A DNA stretch of 64,000 bases from Stenotrophomonas maltophilia (GCF_001676385.1 NZ_LYVJ01000010.1:1-64000), one strand, 5' to 3'. Shown: positions 27,161 through 36,978, counted from the first letter of the stretch. The notes: generated by a model not told the origin, from the sequence alone. Made by a program: numbers and translations.

Positions 27161-28858
27161 TCACACCACCGGAATGCTGTGCTGCCTGAGATTCCGGTAC
27201 GGCGGCGTGGACATCACCATCTCCGCCAACGAGTAGGCCAGTTCGCGCTCGGCCATTACCGTGCCATCGGCGCCGTGCTCCAGCAGATGCTTCACTTCTG
27301 CATCGCTGTGCGCGCGCGCCAGCAGCGTCAGCTCCGGGTTGATCGCCCGCAGCTTGGCCAGCGTTTCACCGGCCTCCAGCGGCTGCGGGATCGCCAGCAC
27401 CGCGATCTTGGCGCGTTCCGGATGGGCTTCGGCCAGTACCCGGTCGGCGGCGGCGCTGCCGCGGATCGCTGCGAGCCCATTGGCGTGCGCGCGTTCCACG
27501 TGCTCCTTGTTGTCATCGATGACCAACACCGGCACGCCGCGGTCACGCAGCACCTGGGCCAGTTCGCTGCCAACGCGGCCGTAGCCGATCACGATTGCGT
27601 GCGCGTCCAGGTCCCGCGACGGGCCAATGGCCTCTTCCGGCTCCGGGGGCAGCGGCTTCTGTTCCTGCTTCGCCTGCCAACGGTCGAGCAGGCCGAACAC
27701 CAGCGGATTGAGCATGATCGATACGAGCGCCCCGGCCAGCACCAGCGACTGACCGTCTTTCGGCAGGATCTGCAGGGCGACACCGAGGCCGGCGATGATG
27801 AAGGCGAACTCGCCGATCTGCGCCAGGCTCGCCGAGATGGTCAGCGCGGTACTGGTCGGATGGCCGAACGCGCGCACGATGAAGAACGCCGCCGCCGACT
27901 TGCCGAACATGATGATCGCGACCGTGGCCAGCACCTGCCACGGATGCTGGACGATGATGTTGGGATCGAACAGCATGCCGACCGAGACGAAGAACAGCAC
28001 CGCGAACGCGTCACGCAGCGGCAGCGAATCATGCGCGGCCTTGTGGCTCAGTTCCGATTCGTTGAGCAGCATGCCAGCGAAGAATGCACCCAGTGCGAAC
28101 GAGACGCCGAACAGCATCGCCGAGCCGAACGCCACGCCCAGCGCGATCGCCAGCACCGACAGGGTGAACAGCTCGCGCGAACCAGTACCGGCGATGCGCT
28201 CCAGGATCCACGGGATGACCCGGCGCCCGACCACCAGCATCACCGCCACGAACAGGCCCAGCTGCACGAAGGTCCAGCCGATGTCGGCCAGCACGCTACC
28301 GAGCGAGTGCGATTCCTTGGCCGCGTCCGGGCCGAACACGCCGGCCATCACCGGCATCATCACCAGTGCCAGCACGCAGGCCAGGTCTTCCACGATCAGC
28401 CAACCGACCGCGATCTTGCCGCGCATGGTCTCCAGCAGGCGGCGTTCCTCCATCGCCCGCAGCAGCACCACGGTACTGGCGGTGGCCAGCGAGAAACCGA
28501 AGATGACGCCATGCAGGGCGGGCCAGCCCATCAGCGAAGCCACGCCCCAGCCGAGCAGCGTGGCCACCGCGATCTGGCCGATGGCACCGGGGATGGCGAT
28601 GGCCTTGACCGCCATCAGGTCCTTCAGCGAGAAGTGCAGGCCAACGCCGAACATCAGCAGCATCACGCCCAGCTCGGCCAGCTGGTTGGCCAGCGCCTGG
28701 TCGGCGACGAAGCCGGGGGTGAACGGGCCTACGCAGATGCCAGCAATGAGATAACCGACCAAGGGCGACAAGCGGAGCTTGTTGGCCAGCGCGCCGAAGA
28801 TGAAGGCGAGCCCCAGGCCAACGGCAACGATGTTGATCAGGTCGGTGTCATGGTGCAT
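27161..28858 (-). CDS. ybaL: CPA2 cation:proton antiporter, YbaL/KefB-like
   Basis: Codes for 565 aa from ATG 28858 (GTG 28864 possible). An N-terminal CPA2 membrane domain of about 12 segments (about 5-385) has LVGYLIAGICVGPFTPG, ELGVMLLMFGVGLHFS and SASLAQIGEFAFIIAGLG. It is followed by a cytoplasmic RCK/TrkA-N nucleotide-binding domain (about 415-535) starting HAIVIGYGRVGSELAQVL. This matches YbaL (RosB), linked to K+ or H+ exchange and to resistance to cationic peptides in Yersinia. The exported ion is inferred from the family. The gene is monocistronic. Confidence 0.85.
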   Translation of the reverse strand: MHHDTDLINIVAVGLGLAFIFGALANKLRLSPLVGYLIAGICVGPFTPGFVADQALANQLAELGVMLLMFGVGLHFSLKDLMAVKAIAIPGAIGQIAVATLLGWGVASLMGWPALHGVIFGFSLATASTVVLLRAMEERRLLETMRGKIAVGWLIVEDLACVLALVMMPVMAGVFGPDAAKESHSLGSVLADIGWTFVQLGLFVAVMLVVGRRVIPWILERIAGTGSRELFTLSVLAIALGVAFGSAMLFGVSFALGAFFAGMLLNESELSHKAAHDSLPLRDAFAVLFFVSVGMLFDPNIIVQHPWQVLATVAIIMFGKSAAAFFIVRAFGHPTSTALTISASLAQIGEFAFIIAGLGVALQILPKDGQSLVLAGALVSIMLNPLVFGLLDRWQAKQEQKPLPPEPEEAIGPSRDLDAHAIVIGYGRVGSELAQVLRDRGVPVLVIDDNKEHVERAHANGLAAIRGSAAADRVLAEAHPERAKIAVLAIPQPLEAGETLAKLRAINPELTLLARAHSDAEVKHLLEHGADGTVMAERELAYSLAEMVMSTPPYRNLRQHSIPVV

Positions 28859-28934
28859 CGGCACTCGCAGGAAATCGGGGGGGTGCCTCGATTTTTACCT
28901 AATGCGCCAGATGCGGCAAACCCAGCCGGCAAAT

Positions 28935-28976
28935 GGGGTCAGATCCCTTTTCCCGCAGGAAAAGGGTTCTGACCCC
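28935..28976. repeat. GGGGTC-type palindrome, imperfect, 42 bp
   Basis: Arms GGGGTCAGATCCCTTTTCC and GGAAAAGGGTTCTGACCCC with one mismatch. It lies between the ybaL start and the second TonB-dependent receptor. It is the same family as 26897-26936. Confidence 0.8.
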
Positions 28977-29018
28977 AACCCGGTCCACGGTCTGCCGACC
29001 TGCGGCCGGCACTACCGC

Positions 29019-31406
29019 TTACCAGGTGTACTTGATCCGCCCGTACACATACGCGCCGTTGAAGCCGAACGGCGAGTAGTTGCTGTACGGCAGCATGCCG
29101 AAGGTGGAGTTCTGCAGGTCCTCGGTGCGGTCCGGGTACTTGTCCAGCAGGTTGTCGGCGCCCACGGTCAGGGTCCAGTTGCTGCTCGGCTTGTAGCTGG
29201 CCGAGGCGTCGACGACCCAGGCGTCGCCGTAGGTCTGGTCGCGCAGCGCAGTAGCCGAGTTGCGTACGGTGAACGAGCCGTAGCGGGTCGCCGCCAGGCC
29301 CAGTTCCCAGTGGTCCGAACGCCAGGTGCCACTCAGGATCGCCTTGTCGCGTGGGTAGCTGTCCTCGATACGGCCGATCTCATCGCGGCCGATCAGCGAC
29401 TGGGTCAGGCCCAGCGTGCCGAACACCGCCGGGGTACCGCCAATGCGGCGCACTTCGGTGTCGTTGTAGCTGTAGGCCGCAGTCAGTTCCAGGCTGCTGG
29501 CCGTGAACGGCACGGTGTAGCTGGAGACGAAGTCCACGCCGCGGGTGCGCGTATCCAGGCCGTTGGTGAAGTACGAGAACGCGGTCACCTGCGGCAGGCC
29601 CAGGGTGCCCAGCAGCGCGCTGGTGGCGGCATTGGTGGTGATGCTGGACGACAACGCGATGCGGTCGTCAATGTCGATCTGGTACGCATCCACGGTGATG
29701 TACAGGCGGTCGACCGGCTGCAGTACCAGGCCCAGGCTGTAGGAGGTGGAGGTCTCGGCCTTCAGCGGCGAGGCACCCAGCGCCTGCGCGGCCGGGCTGG
29801 TGGTCGGGAAGGTGCCGCGCTCGACGAACACGCCATTGAGGAACTGGCTGGTCACCGCCTGGTAGCCCTGCTGCGCCAGCGACGGCGCACGGAAGCCACT
29901 CGATGCAGTAGCACGCAGCGCGACCTTGTCGGTGAATGCATAGCGCGCCGACAGCTTGCCGGAGAAACGGTCGCCGAAGTCCGAGTAGTCCTCATAGCGG
30001 CCAGTGATGCCGGCCGAGAACGTCTCGGTCAGGTCCGCCTCCAGGCCCGCATAGAGGGCGTAGTTGTGGCGGTCGGCATGCACCTCGTTGGTCGGGGTGA
30101 AGCCCGCGAAGCCCTGTGCGCCGCTGCCGGTGTACGAGTTCAGTTCGCCCGGGGCCTGGTCCCACTTCTCCTTGCGGTATTCACCACCGAAGGACAGCGT
30201 GACCGGATAGGCCAGGCCCCAGTCCAGCGACTTGGTCAGGTCGGCGTTGAAGATGTCCTGCTGGTACTTCAGCGTTCCGTCGTAGAACGAGCGCGGGCTG
30301 GTCGCACCGAGGCTGTAGTTGATGCTGTTGCGGGTGTGGAAATCGAGGGTGTTCTCGCCGTGGTTCAGGCTCAGGTCCCAGGTCCAGCCGTTGCCGGTGT
30401 TGCCCTTGACCCCGGCCACCAGCGAGCGGTCCTTGGAATACTGGTTGATCTGCGGCACGTAGCCGTCCGGATAGGTCTGTGCCAACAGCGCACCCTGCCC
30501 GCTGTGGTTGCGCGAGCGGTAGAACGCGAACGAGGTGATGTCGCGGTTGCTGAGCAGCGCGCTGGCATAGCCGGTCACGTGGTCGCTGAAATCGAAGCTG
30601 GCGTTGGCCGAGGCAGCGGTGGCATCCACGCGCGGGTCGCCGACAATGAAGGTCTTCTGGCCGATGCTCGGGAAATTGCCGGTGTTCGGGGTAGTGCCGC
30701 GGTACGGGCCGGCGCGGTTGCTTTCGTCCTGCTGGCTGATCTGGCCGGCCACGTGCACGCGGCCGCGGCCGTTGCCGAAGCCCACGCCGGTATCGCCGGA
30801 GAGCTGGTACTTGTTGCCGTCCCCGGCCGAATACTGGCCATAGTCCACGGCCAGGCTGCCGCCACTGCCGCTGCCCTTGAGCACGATGTTGATGACGCCC
30901 GCGATGGCATCCGAGCCGTACTGTGCCGAAGCACCGTCGCGCAGCACTTCCACGCGCTCGATCGCGGCGATCGGAATCGCATTGATGTCTACCGCCGACG
31001 AGCCACGGCCGATGCTGCCGTTGACGTTGATCATCGCCGAGGTATGGCGGCGCTTGCCGTTGACCAGTACCAGCACCTGGTCCGGCGACAGGCCGCGCAG
31101 CTGCGCCGGGCGCACGCCGCTGGTGCCGTCGGTCAGGGCCGGGCGCGGGAAGTTCAGCGAAGGCAGGGCACGCGACAATGCGGTGGCCAGTTCGCTGGTA
31201 CCGGTGGACTGCAGGACTTCAGGGGTAATGATGTCGATCGGCGACTGCGACTCGGCGACCGTGCGGTCGGCCACGCGGGTGCCGGTGACGATCACCGTGT
31301 CCAGGGTATTGGCGGCGGTGCCGGCCTGCTGGGCAGCGGCAAGGAACGGAGAGCCACCGAGTGCGACAGCGACGGCGGCGGCGATCAGGCTGGTCTTGCG
31401 GGTCAT
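29019..31406 (-). CDS. TonB-dependent receptor, outer membrane
   Basis: Codes for 795 aa with a signal peptide (TSLIAAAVAVALGGSPFLAAAQQ). The mature start is LDTVIVTGTRVADRTVAESQSPIDIITPE. The plug domain has QLRGLSPDQVLVLVNGKRRH and VLRDGASAQYGSDAIAGVIN, and the barrel ends in a C-terminal aromatic (YVYGRIKYTW). It is clearly paralogous to the receptor at 9642-12077 (same plug motifs, same tail pattern). The substrate is unknown. It is divergent from the ABC-F gene and has no co-transcribed partner. Confidence 0.92.
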   Translation of the reverse strand: MTRKTSLIAAAVAVALGGSPFLAAAQQAGTAANTLDTVIVTGTRVADRTVAESQSPIDIITPEVLQSTGTSELATALSRALPSLNFPRPALTDGTSGVRPAQLRGLSPDQVLVLVNGKRRHTSAMINVNGSIGRGSSAVDINAIPIAAIERVEVLRDGASAQYGSDAIAGVINIVLKGSGSGGSLAVDYGQYSAGDGNKYQLSGDTGVGFGNGRGRVHVAGQISQQDESNRAGPYRGTTPNTGNFPSIGQKTFIVGDPRVDATAASANASFDFSDHVTGYASALLSNRDITSFAFYRSRNHSGQGALLAQTYPDGYVPQINQYSKDRSLVAGVKGNTGNGWTWDLSLNHGENTLDFHTRNSINYSLGATSPRSFYDGTLKYQQDIFNADLTKSLDWGLAYPVTLSFGGEYRKEKWDQAPGELNSYTGSGAQGFAGFTPTNEVHADRHNYALYAGLEADLTETFSAGITGRYEDYSDFGDRFSGKLSARYAFTDKVALRATASSGFRAPSLAQQGYQAVTSQFLNGVFVERGTFPTTSPAAQALGASPLKAETSTSYSLGLVLQPVDRLYITVDAYQIDIDDRIALSSSITTNAATSALLGTLGLPQVTAFSYFTNGLDTRTRGVDFVSSYTVPFTASSLELTAAYSYNDTEVRRIGGTPAVFGTLGLTQSLIGRDEIGRIEDSYPRDKAILSGTWRSDHWELGLAATRYGSFTVRNSATALRDQTYGDAWVVDASASYKPSSNWTLTVGADNLLDKYPDRTEDLQNSTFGMLPYSNYSPFGFNGAYVYGRIKYTW

Positions 31407-31739
31407 CGGGATGGGGCTCCGGTTGGCGGGGGCGCACCGGAATCGACATCACGGGCGTGAGGCGGACGACGGTTGTTGCGGTGCGCAATACAGCAATTAA
31501 CGGGATATTCAGCGCCTGTCAAATGCCGCTCATCGAAAAAACGTTGCAGAAGCAACCATTTAGCGGAGGTCGGCACTGGCGGGAGGGAGACCCGGGAGGC
31601 GCGTGCTGAGGACGTGGGAGAGAGGAACGCCGACCGTCGCGCATCCCGGGGCCCGTCAAGTATTCGTTAACGCTAGAATTAGGTCGCAGGAACAGTGCTC
31701 ACCAGCACATTCCATCCGGTTATATGGACTCCCTCCCCG
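31407..31739. promoter_or_regulatory. Divergent promoter region (TonB receptor / ABC-F)
   Basis: A 333-bp spacer without a gene. It must hold both promoters. The centre (31490-31570) and the stretch 31655-31685 are AT-richer than their surroundings, with ATTCGTTAACGCTAGAATTAG near 31664-31684 as a plausible -10 region for the plus-strand gene. No repeat element is present. Confidence 0.4.
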
Positions 31740-33605
31740 ATGATTTCGCTTCGTAATTTCGCCCTCCGCCGCGGCGAGCGGCTGCTGTTGTCCAATGTCG
31801 ACCTGACCCTGCACGCCGGTTACCGGGTGGGCGTCGTCGGCCGCAACGGTGCCGGCAAGTCCAGCCTGTTCGCGGCCGTGAAGGGCGAACTGGAGGCCGA
31901 CAAGGGCGACGTCGACCTGCCTGGCAAGGTGCGCATCGCCAGCGTGGCGCAGGAGACGCCGTCGCTGCCCGACCCGGCGTTGAGCTTCGTGCTGGGCGGC
32001 GATACCGCCGTGGCCGCGGTCCTGGCGGAGGAGGCCGAGGCGACCGCACGTGAAGACTGGGAAGCGGTCGCCAACGCCCACACGAAGATGGCCGAGATGG
32101 GCGCCTACGATGCCGAAGCCCGCGCGGGCAAGCTGCTGCATGGCCTCGGTTTCCCGGCCGAAACCCACCATCGTGCGGTGTCGTCGTTCTCCGGCGGCTG
32201 GCGCGTGCGCCTGAACCTGGCGCGCGCACTGATGATGCCCAGCGACCTGCTGCTGCTCGACGAGCCTACCAATCACCTCGACCTGGACGCGGTGTACTGG
32301 CTGGAACAGTGGCTGCTGAAGTACCCCGGTACGTTGCTGCTGATCTCGCACGACCGTGAGTTCCTCGACAACGTGGCCACGCACACGCTGCACCTGCATG
32401 GCGGTGGCGCCAAGCTGTATACCGGCGGCTACACCGACTTCGAGCGCCAGCGTGCCGAGCACCTGCGCCAGCAGCAGATCGCGCACGACAAGGAACAGGC
32501 CGAGCGCGCGCACCTGCAGAGCTTCATCGACCGCTTCAAGGCCAAGGCCTCCAAGGCCGCGCAGGCGCAGAGCCGCATGAAGCGCCTGGAGAAGCTGGCG
32601 GGTACCGAAGCGGTGCGTGCCGAACGCGAATTCCGCATTGAACTGGCGCCACCGGCCAAGCTGCCGTTCTCGCTGATCCGCCTGAACCACGTCGAGGCTG
32701 GCTATGGCAATGACGCGGTAATCCTGCACAACGTCGGCTTCGGCCTGGAGGCGGGCCAGCGCATCGGTCTCCTCGGGCCCAACGGCGCCGGCAAGACGAC
32801 CCTGGTGAAGACCCTGGTGGGCGAGCTGAAGCCCATTGCCGGCGAACGCATGGCCCACCCCGACCTGCGCATTGGTTACTTCGCCCAGCACACGGTGGAG
32901 TCGTTGCATGAAGGCCAGTCGCCGATGGACCACCTGCGCGAGATTGACAAGGAGGCGACCAACCAGTCGTTCCGCGATTTCCTCGGCAAGTGGAATTTCC
33001 CCGGTGACCGTGCGTTCGAAGTCGTCGACGGCTTTTCCGGCGGCGAGCGTGCGCGGCTGGCGCTGGCGTTGATCGCCTGGCAGCAGCCGAACGTGCTGCT
33101 GCTGGACGAACCGACCAACCACCTCGACCTTGAAATGCGCGAGGCCTTGGCCGAAGCGCTGAGCGACTTCGATGGCGCGATCGTGATGGTCTCGCATGAC
33201 CGCCATCTGATCGGCCTGGTCTGCGATACCTTCTGGCGCGTGGCTGATGGCGTGGTCGAGCCGTTCGACGGTGACCTTGATGCCTATGCGGCCTGGCTGC
33301 GCACGCGCCCGCAGGCGCAGGGTACCAAGGCGCGCATGGAGCAGGTGCAGGAACCGGTACAGGTCAAGACCGCACCGGTGGCCCAGGTGGTGCAGAAGAA
33401 GCCGGTGAATCCGCACAAGCTGGCTGCCGCTGAGGCCCGAGTGGCCGAGCTGGAAAGCGCGCTGGCCGAGCTGGACCGACAGCTGGCGGACCCGGCCAAC
33501 TACGCCGATGCCACCCGCATGGCCGTGCTCGGTCGTGACCGCGAAACCGCGGCCGCCCAGCTGGAAAAAGCCGAAGCTGCGTGGATGGAACTGCTGGAGT
33601 CGTAA
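31740..33605 (+). CDS. ABC-F family ATPase, YheS/Uup type
   Basis: Codes for 621 aa with two ABC nucleotide-binding domains and no membrane segments. NBD1 has Walker A GRNGAGKSS (about 34-42), signature FSGGWRVRLNLA and Walker B LLLLDEPTNHLD. NBD2 has GPNGAGKTT, FSGGERARLALA and again LLLDEPTNHLD. A basic linker of about 80 residues between them (AHLQSFIDRFKAKASKAAQAQSRMKRLEKL) is the P-site tRNA interaction motif of ABC-F factors, and the tail is a predicted coiled coil. Such proteins act on ribosomes in translation or antibiotic protection rather than transport. YheS is the closest type by architecture. Confidence 0.88.
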   Translation: MISLRNFALRRGERLLLSNVDLTLHAGYRVGVVGRNGAGKSSLFAAVKGELEADKGDVDLPGKVRIASVAQETPSLPDPALSFVLGGDTAVAAVLAEEAEATAREDWEAVANAHTKMAEMGAYDAEARAGKLLHGLGFPAETHHRAVSSFSGGWRVRLNLARALMMPSDLLLLDEPTNHLDLDAVYWLEQWLLKYPGTLLLISHDREFLDNVATHTLHLHGGGAKLYTGGYTDFERQRAEHLRQQQIAHDKEQAERAHLQSFIDRFKAKASKAAQAQSRMKRLEKLAGTEAVRAEREFRIELAPPAKLPFSLIRLNHVEAGYGNDAVILHNVGFGLEAGQRIGLLGPNGAGKTTLVKTLVGELKPIAGERMAHPDLRIGYFAQHTVESLHEGQSPMDHLREIDKEATNQSFRDFLGKWNFPGDRAFEVVDGFSGGERARLALALIAWQQPNVLLLDEPTNHLDLEMREALAEALSDFDGAIVMVSHDRHLIGLVCDTFWRVADGVVEPFDGDLDAYAAWLRTRPQAQGTKARMEQVQEPVQVKTAPVAQVVQKKPVNPHKLAAAEARVAELESALAELDRQLADPANYADATRMAVLGRDRETAAAQLEKAEAAWMELLES

Positions 33606-33608
33606 CCG

Positions 33609-33724
33609 GTAGTGCCGGCCGCCGGCCGCCGGCCGGCAGGCCTTTGGGTAGAGCCGGGCCATGTTCGGCTTCGCGCGCAGCGCGGCATTGGACACGAAGC
33701 AGCCGAGCGTGGGCTCGGCTCTAC
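33609..33724. repeat. GTAG palindromes: single unit and inverted dimer
   Basis: A GTAGTGCCGGCC-headed unit at 33609-33640 has its CCGGCCG core repeated once more than usual. A back-to-back pair follows at 33648-33724, starting GTAGAGCCGGGCC and ending GGCTCGGCTCTAC. They sit between two convergent genes. Confidence 0.8.
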
Positions 33725-33725
33725 A

Positions 33726-34589
33726 TCACCCTTGCCCCTGCAACCACTCGCGGAACCGCTTTGCCGGCTCGCGCTCAGCACGCGAACGCAACCGCGTCAG
33801 CCAGTAGCGGCCCAGCTCCAGCGTGGTGCTGAAGGGTTGCACCAACCGGCCCTCGGCCAATTCCTGCTCGAACATGCGCAACGGCAGCAACGCGACGCCG
33901 GCTCCGCCCGCGGCGGCCATCGCCAGCGTCAACGATGAATCGAACACCGGCCCGCGTGCTTCCACGCCACTGACGCCAGCGGCCTGCAGCCAGCGCGGCC
34001 ATTCGTCGCTGCGATAGGAGCGTAGCAGCGTCAGCGTGCCAAGGTCGCGTGGCTGCTTCACCCGCCGCGCCAGTGCCGGCGCGCACAATGGCGCGAACGG
34101 CGCGTCGAGGATCGCGGTACAGGCCTGGCCCTGCCAATCGCCGTCGCCGAAGCGGATCGCCAGGTCGAGGCCCTCGCCGGCCAGGTCGATGCGGTTGTTG
34201 TGGGTCTGCAGGCGCAGCTCGATATCCGGATGCGCGGCCTCGAACGCCGCCAGCCGCGGCAGCAGCCAACCGGTGGCGAAGGTACCGACCACGCCCAGGG
34301 TCAGTACTTCGCGCGCCGGTCCGCCGGTGTAGCGCGCGATGCTGGCCGAGATGCGCTCGAACGATTCGTTGAGCACCGGATACAGCGCCGCGCCTTCGTC
34401 GGTGAGCGCCACGCCGCGCGGCAACCGATGGAACAGGCGGATGCCGAGCCGGTCCTCCAGCCCACGAATCTGATGGCTCAGCGCGGCCTGGCTGACGCAC
34501 AGCTCCAGCGCGGCACGGGTGAAGTTCTGGTGGCGGGCCGCGGCCTCGAAGGCGCGCAGCGCGTTCAGGGGCAGGGTAGGGTGCAGCAT
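33726..34589 (-). CDS. ampR: LysR-family regulator AmpR of the L2 beta-lactamase
   Basis: Codes for 287 aa. The N-terminal winged HTH (LNALRAFEAAARHQNFTRAALELCVSQAALSHQIRGLEDRLGIRLFHRLPRGVALTDEG) is the AmpR/GcvA type, followed by the LysR effector-binding domain. It is divergent from blaL2, as in S. maltophilia, where AmpR controls L1 and L2 in response to murein precursors and breakdown products. That regulation is known for the family and not visible here. The gene pair and spacing (175 bp) make the call strong. Confidence 0.93.
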   Translation of the reverse strand: MLHPTLPLNALRAFEAAARHQNFTRAALELCVSQAALSHQIRGLEDRLGIRLFHRLPRGVALTDEGAALYPVLNESFERISASIARYTGGPAREVLTLGVVGTFATGWLLPRLAAFEAAHPDIELRLQTHNNRIDLAGEGLDLAIRFGDGDWQGQACTAILDAPFAPLCAPALARRVKQPRDLGTLTLLRSYRSDEWPRWLQAAGVSGVEARGPVFDSSLTLAMAAAGGAGVALLPLRMFEQELAEGRLVQPFSTTLELGRYWLTRLRSRAEREPAKRFREWLQGQG

Positions 34590-34764
34590 CGCACAGTCGT
34601 GAGGTGGAATGATGGCTGATCCTAACTCCTCGATCGCAGGTTCCGGAAGTTGAAGGGGTTGGATGCGACAGGCATGAATTTATTTAATGTCTTTGGTTGA
34701 TTTTTTGTGCTGGTCGCTTGCTGGGGCGGCCTCAATAATCGAGCGGTCCCCAGGAGAACCCGTA
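34590..34764. promoter_or_regulatory. ampR-blaL2 divergent control region
   Basis: This 175-bp gap must carry both promoters and the AmpR operator. An AT-rich stretch at 34676-34712 (ATTTATTTAATG, TTGATTTTTTG) stands out. LysR-type T-N11-A sites are too loose to pin down by eye. The blaL2 ribosome binding site AGGAG is at 34752-34756. Confidence 0.6.
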
Positions 34765-35676
34765 ATGCTCGCCCGTCGCCGATTCCTGCAGTTCAGTGGT
34801 GCCGCCGTTGCTTCTTCGCTTGCCCTGCCGTTGCTGGCACGTGCGGCAGGCAAGGCCAGCGCGGGCGTGCCGACCGAGGCTGCCATCACCGCTGCCACCG
34901 ATTTCGCCGCACTGGAAAGCGCCTGCGCCGGCCGCCTCGGCGTGACCCTGCTGGACACCGCCAGCGGCCGCCGCGTCGGCCATCGCCAGGACGAGCGTTT
35001 CCCGATGTGCAGCACCTTCAAGAGCATGCTGGCGGCGACCGTACTCAGCCAGGCCGAGCGAGCCCTTGCGCTGCTTGACCGGCGCGTGCCGGTGCGCGGG
35101 GCCGACCTGCTCTCGCACGCACCGGTCACCCGCCGCCACGCCGGCAAGGACATGACCGTGCGCGACCTGTGCCGGGCCACGATCATCACCAGCGACAACA
35201 CCGCCGCCAATCTGCTGTTCGGCGTCGTTGGCGGTCCGCCCGCGGTGACCGCCTTCCTGCGCGCCAGCGGCGATGCCGTCAGCCGCAGTGACCGGCTGGA
35301 GCCGGAACTGAACAGCTTCGCCAAGGGCGATCCACGCGACACCACCACTCCGGCGGCGATGGCCGCGACGTTGCAGCGGGTGGTGCTGGGCGACGTTCTG
35401 CAACCGGCCTCGCGGCAGCAGTTGGCCGACTGGCTGATCGACAATGAAACCGGTGACGCCTGCCTGCGTGCAGGCCTGGGCAAGCGCTGGCGGGTGGGCG
35501 ACAAGACTGGCAGCAATGGCGAGGACGCGCGCAATGATGTTGCCGTGTTGTGGCCGCTGGCCGGGGGCGCGCCCTGGGTGCTTACCGCCTATCTGCAGGC
35601 GGGGGCGATCAGCAACGAACAGCGCGCCCGCGTGCTGGCCCAGGTGGGACGGATCGCCGATCGGCTGATCGGATGA
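34765..35676 (+). CDS. blaL2: L2 class A serine beta-lactamase (inducible cephalosporinase)
   Basis: Codes for 303 aa. All class A motifs are present: nucleophile Ser83 in S-T-F-K (83-86), S-D-N (143-145), the omega-loop Glu179 in RLEPELN and K-T-G (247-249). The leader MLARRRFLQFSGAAVASS has the twin-arginine R-R-x-F-L pattern, which fits the reported Tat-dependent export of L2. It hydrolyses penicillins and many cephalosporins in the periplasm and is inhibited by clavulanate. This is the intrinsic chromosomal enzyme of S. maltophilia, next to ampR, with no sign of recent transfer. Confidence 0.97.
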   Translation: MLARRRFLQFSGAAVASSLALPLLARAAGKASAGVPTEAAITAATDFAALESACAGRLGVTLLDTASGRRVGHRQDERFPMCSTFKSMLAATVLSQAERALALLDRRVPVRGADLLSHAPVTRRHAGKDMTVRDLCRATIITSDNTAANLLFGVVGGPPAVTAFLRASGDAVSRSDRLEPELNSFAKGDPRDTTTPAAMAATLQRVVLGDVLQPASRQQLADWLIDNETGDACLRAGLGKRWRVGDKTGSNGEDARNDVAVLWPLAGGAPWVLTAYLQAGAISNEQRARVLAQVGRIADRLIG

Positions 35677-35763
35677 CCGCTGCGGGCATGCGGGGGCATG
35701 GCTTGCCCGATCGGCCGGGTGCGCGCATCCTGCGCGCGTTCGCACCACAGGGAAGTCCCCCGC

Positions 35764-36978
35764 ATGAGCCATGAACTGATCTACCTGCTGCTGATCTTCG
35801 CGCTGCTGGTGATTCCGCGCGCGCTGCAGCGGTTCAGCCTGCCCGCACCCTTGACCTGCCTGCTGTTCGGCATCATCGGCATGCTCTGGCTCGGCGACCA
35901 GGCCCATGATGCGGTGATCGGCCTGCTGGCCACGCTGGGGATTTCTTCGCTGTTCCTGTTTGCCGGCCTGGAGGTGGACCTGCAGGCCCTGCGTCGTGGC
36001 ATGTGGCCGCTGCTGGCGCATCTGGTGATCCGTACGGGCACGCTGTTCGGCGTGGGCTGGCTGGCCTGGCGGTATGCGCAATTGCCATGGCAGGCCGCTG
36101 GCCTGCTGGCGTTGGCGCTGCTGACACCCTCCACCGGCTTCATCATGGATTCGCTGTCGCGGCTGGGCCTGAGCGAGGATGAACGGTTCTGGGTGACGAG
36201 CAAGGCCATCGCCGGCGAACTGCTGGCGCTGGCGGCGTTGTTCATCGTGCTGCAGGCCGGCGATCCGGGCCACATGGCACTGTCCAGCCTGGCTCTGCTG
36301 GCGATGATGGTCGGGCTGCCGCTGTTGTTCATCGCGCTTGGCCGCTGGGTGGCGCCGCATGCACCCGGCTCGGAGTTTTCCCTGCTGGTGATGGTCGGCA
36401 TGGTGGCCGCCTACATCACTTACGCGCTGGGCGTGTACTACCTGGTCGGCGCGTTCATCGCCGGGCTGGTCGCGCGCCTGTTGCACCAGCGCATGCCATT
36501 GCTGGCCTCGCACGAAAACCTGCATGCGCTGCGCCTGTTCGCCTCGTTCTTCGTGCCGTTCTATTTCTTCAATGCCGGCACCAAGGTGCCCAGCGAAGCA
36601 TTGAGTTTCGAGGCGCTGGGGCTGGGCATCGTGATCACCCTGGTGGTGCTGCCGCTGCGCATCGGCGTGGTTTGGCTGCAGCGCCGGGTGATGTTCGGCG
36701 AGAGCTTCCGCAGCAGCCTGCGCGTTTCGTTGGCGCTGGCACCCACGCTGATCTTCACCCTGGTGCTGGCGGCGATCATGCGTGAGCGCTTCCAGATTCC
36801 GGCGGTGCTGTTCGGTGCGCTGCTGCTGTACGCGGCGCTGACGACGCTGCTGCCGTCGCTGGTGTTCCGTACCCCGTTCGACGTCGACCCGGTCGAACAG
36901 GAACCGGCGGGCGAGGGCGCTGCCAGCCCGTTGGTGGCGCCAGGAACGCAACCGGACGCGCAGGCCGCTGAACGTTGA
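35764..36978 (+). CDS. CPA2-type cation:proton antiporter (membrane domain only)
   Basis: Codes for 404 aa from ATG 35764. About 11-12 membrane segments form the CPA2/KefB N-terminal domain (LLFGIIGMLWLGDQAHDAVIGLLATLGISSLFLFAGLEVDL, then TPSTGFIMDSL, then YYLVGAFIAGLVARLLHQ). Unlike the YbaL-like protein in this window, it has no RCK domain and ends in a short acidic tail (DPVEQEPAGEG). It should exchange K+ or Na+ for H+ across the inner membrane. It follows blaL2 by 87 bp, but a functional link is not shown. Confidence 0.82.
   Translation: MSHELIYLLLIFALLVIPRALQRFSLPAPLTCLLFGIIGMLWLGDQAHDAVIGLLATLGISSLFLFAGLEVDLQALRRGMWPLLAHLVIRTGTLFGVGWLAWRYAQLPWQAAGLLALALLTPSTGFIMDSLSRLGLSEDERFWVTSKAIAGELLALAALFIVLQAGDPGHMALSSLALLAMMVGLPLLFIALGRWVAPHAPGSEFSLLVMVGMVAAYITYALGVYYLVGAFIAGLVARLLHQRMPLLASHENLHALRLFASFFVPFYFFNAGTKVPSEALSFEALGLGIVITLVVLPLRIGVVWLQRRVMFGESFRSSLRVSLALAPTLIFTLVLAAIMRERFQIPAVLFGALLLYAALTTLLPSLVFRTPFDVDPVEQEPAGEGAASPLVAPGTQPDAQAAER

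Noticed and set aside
27179..28972. 597-codon open frame opposite the YbaL-like gene
   Set aside because: The translation is dominated by His/Arg/Gln, typical of the reverse strand of a membrane-protein gene. The real gene has all CPA2 and RCK motifs.
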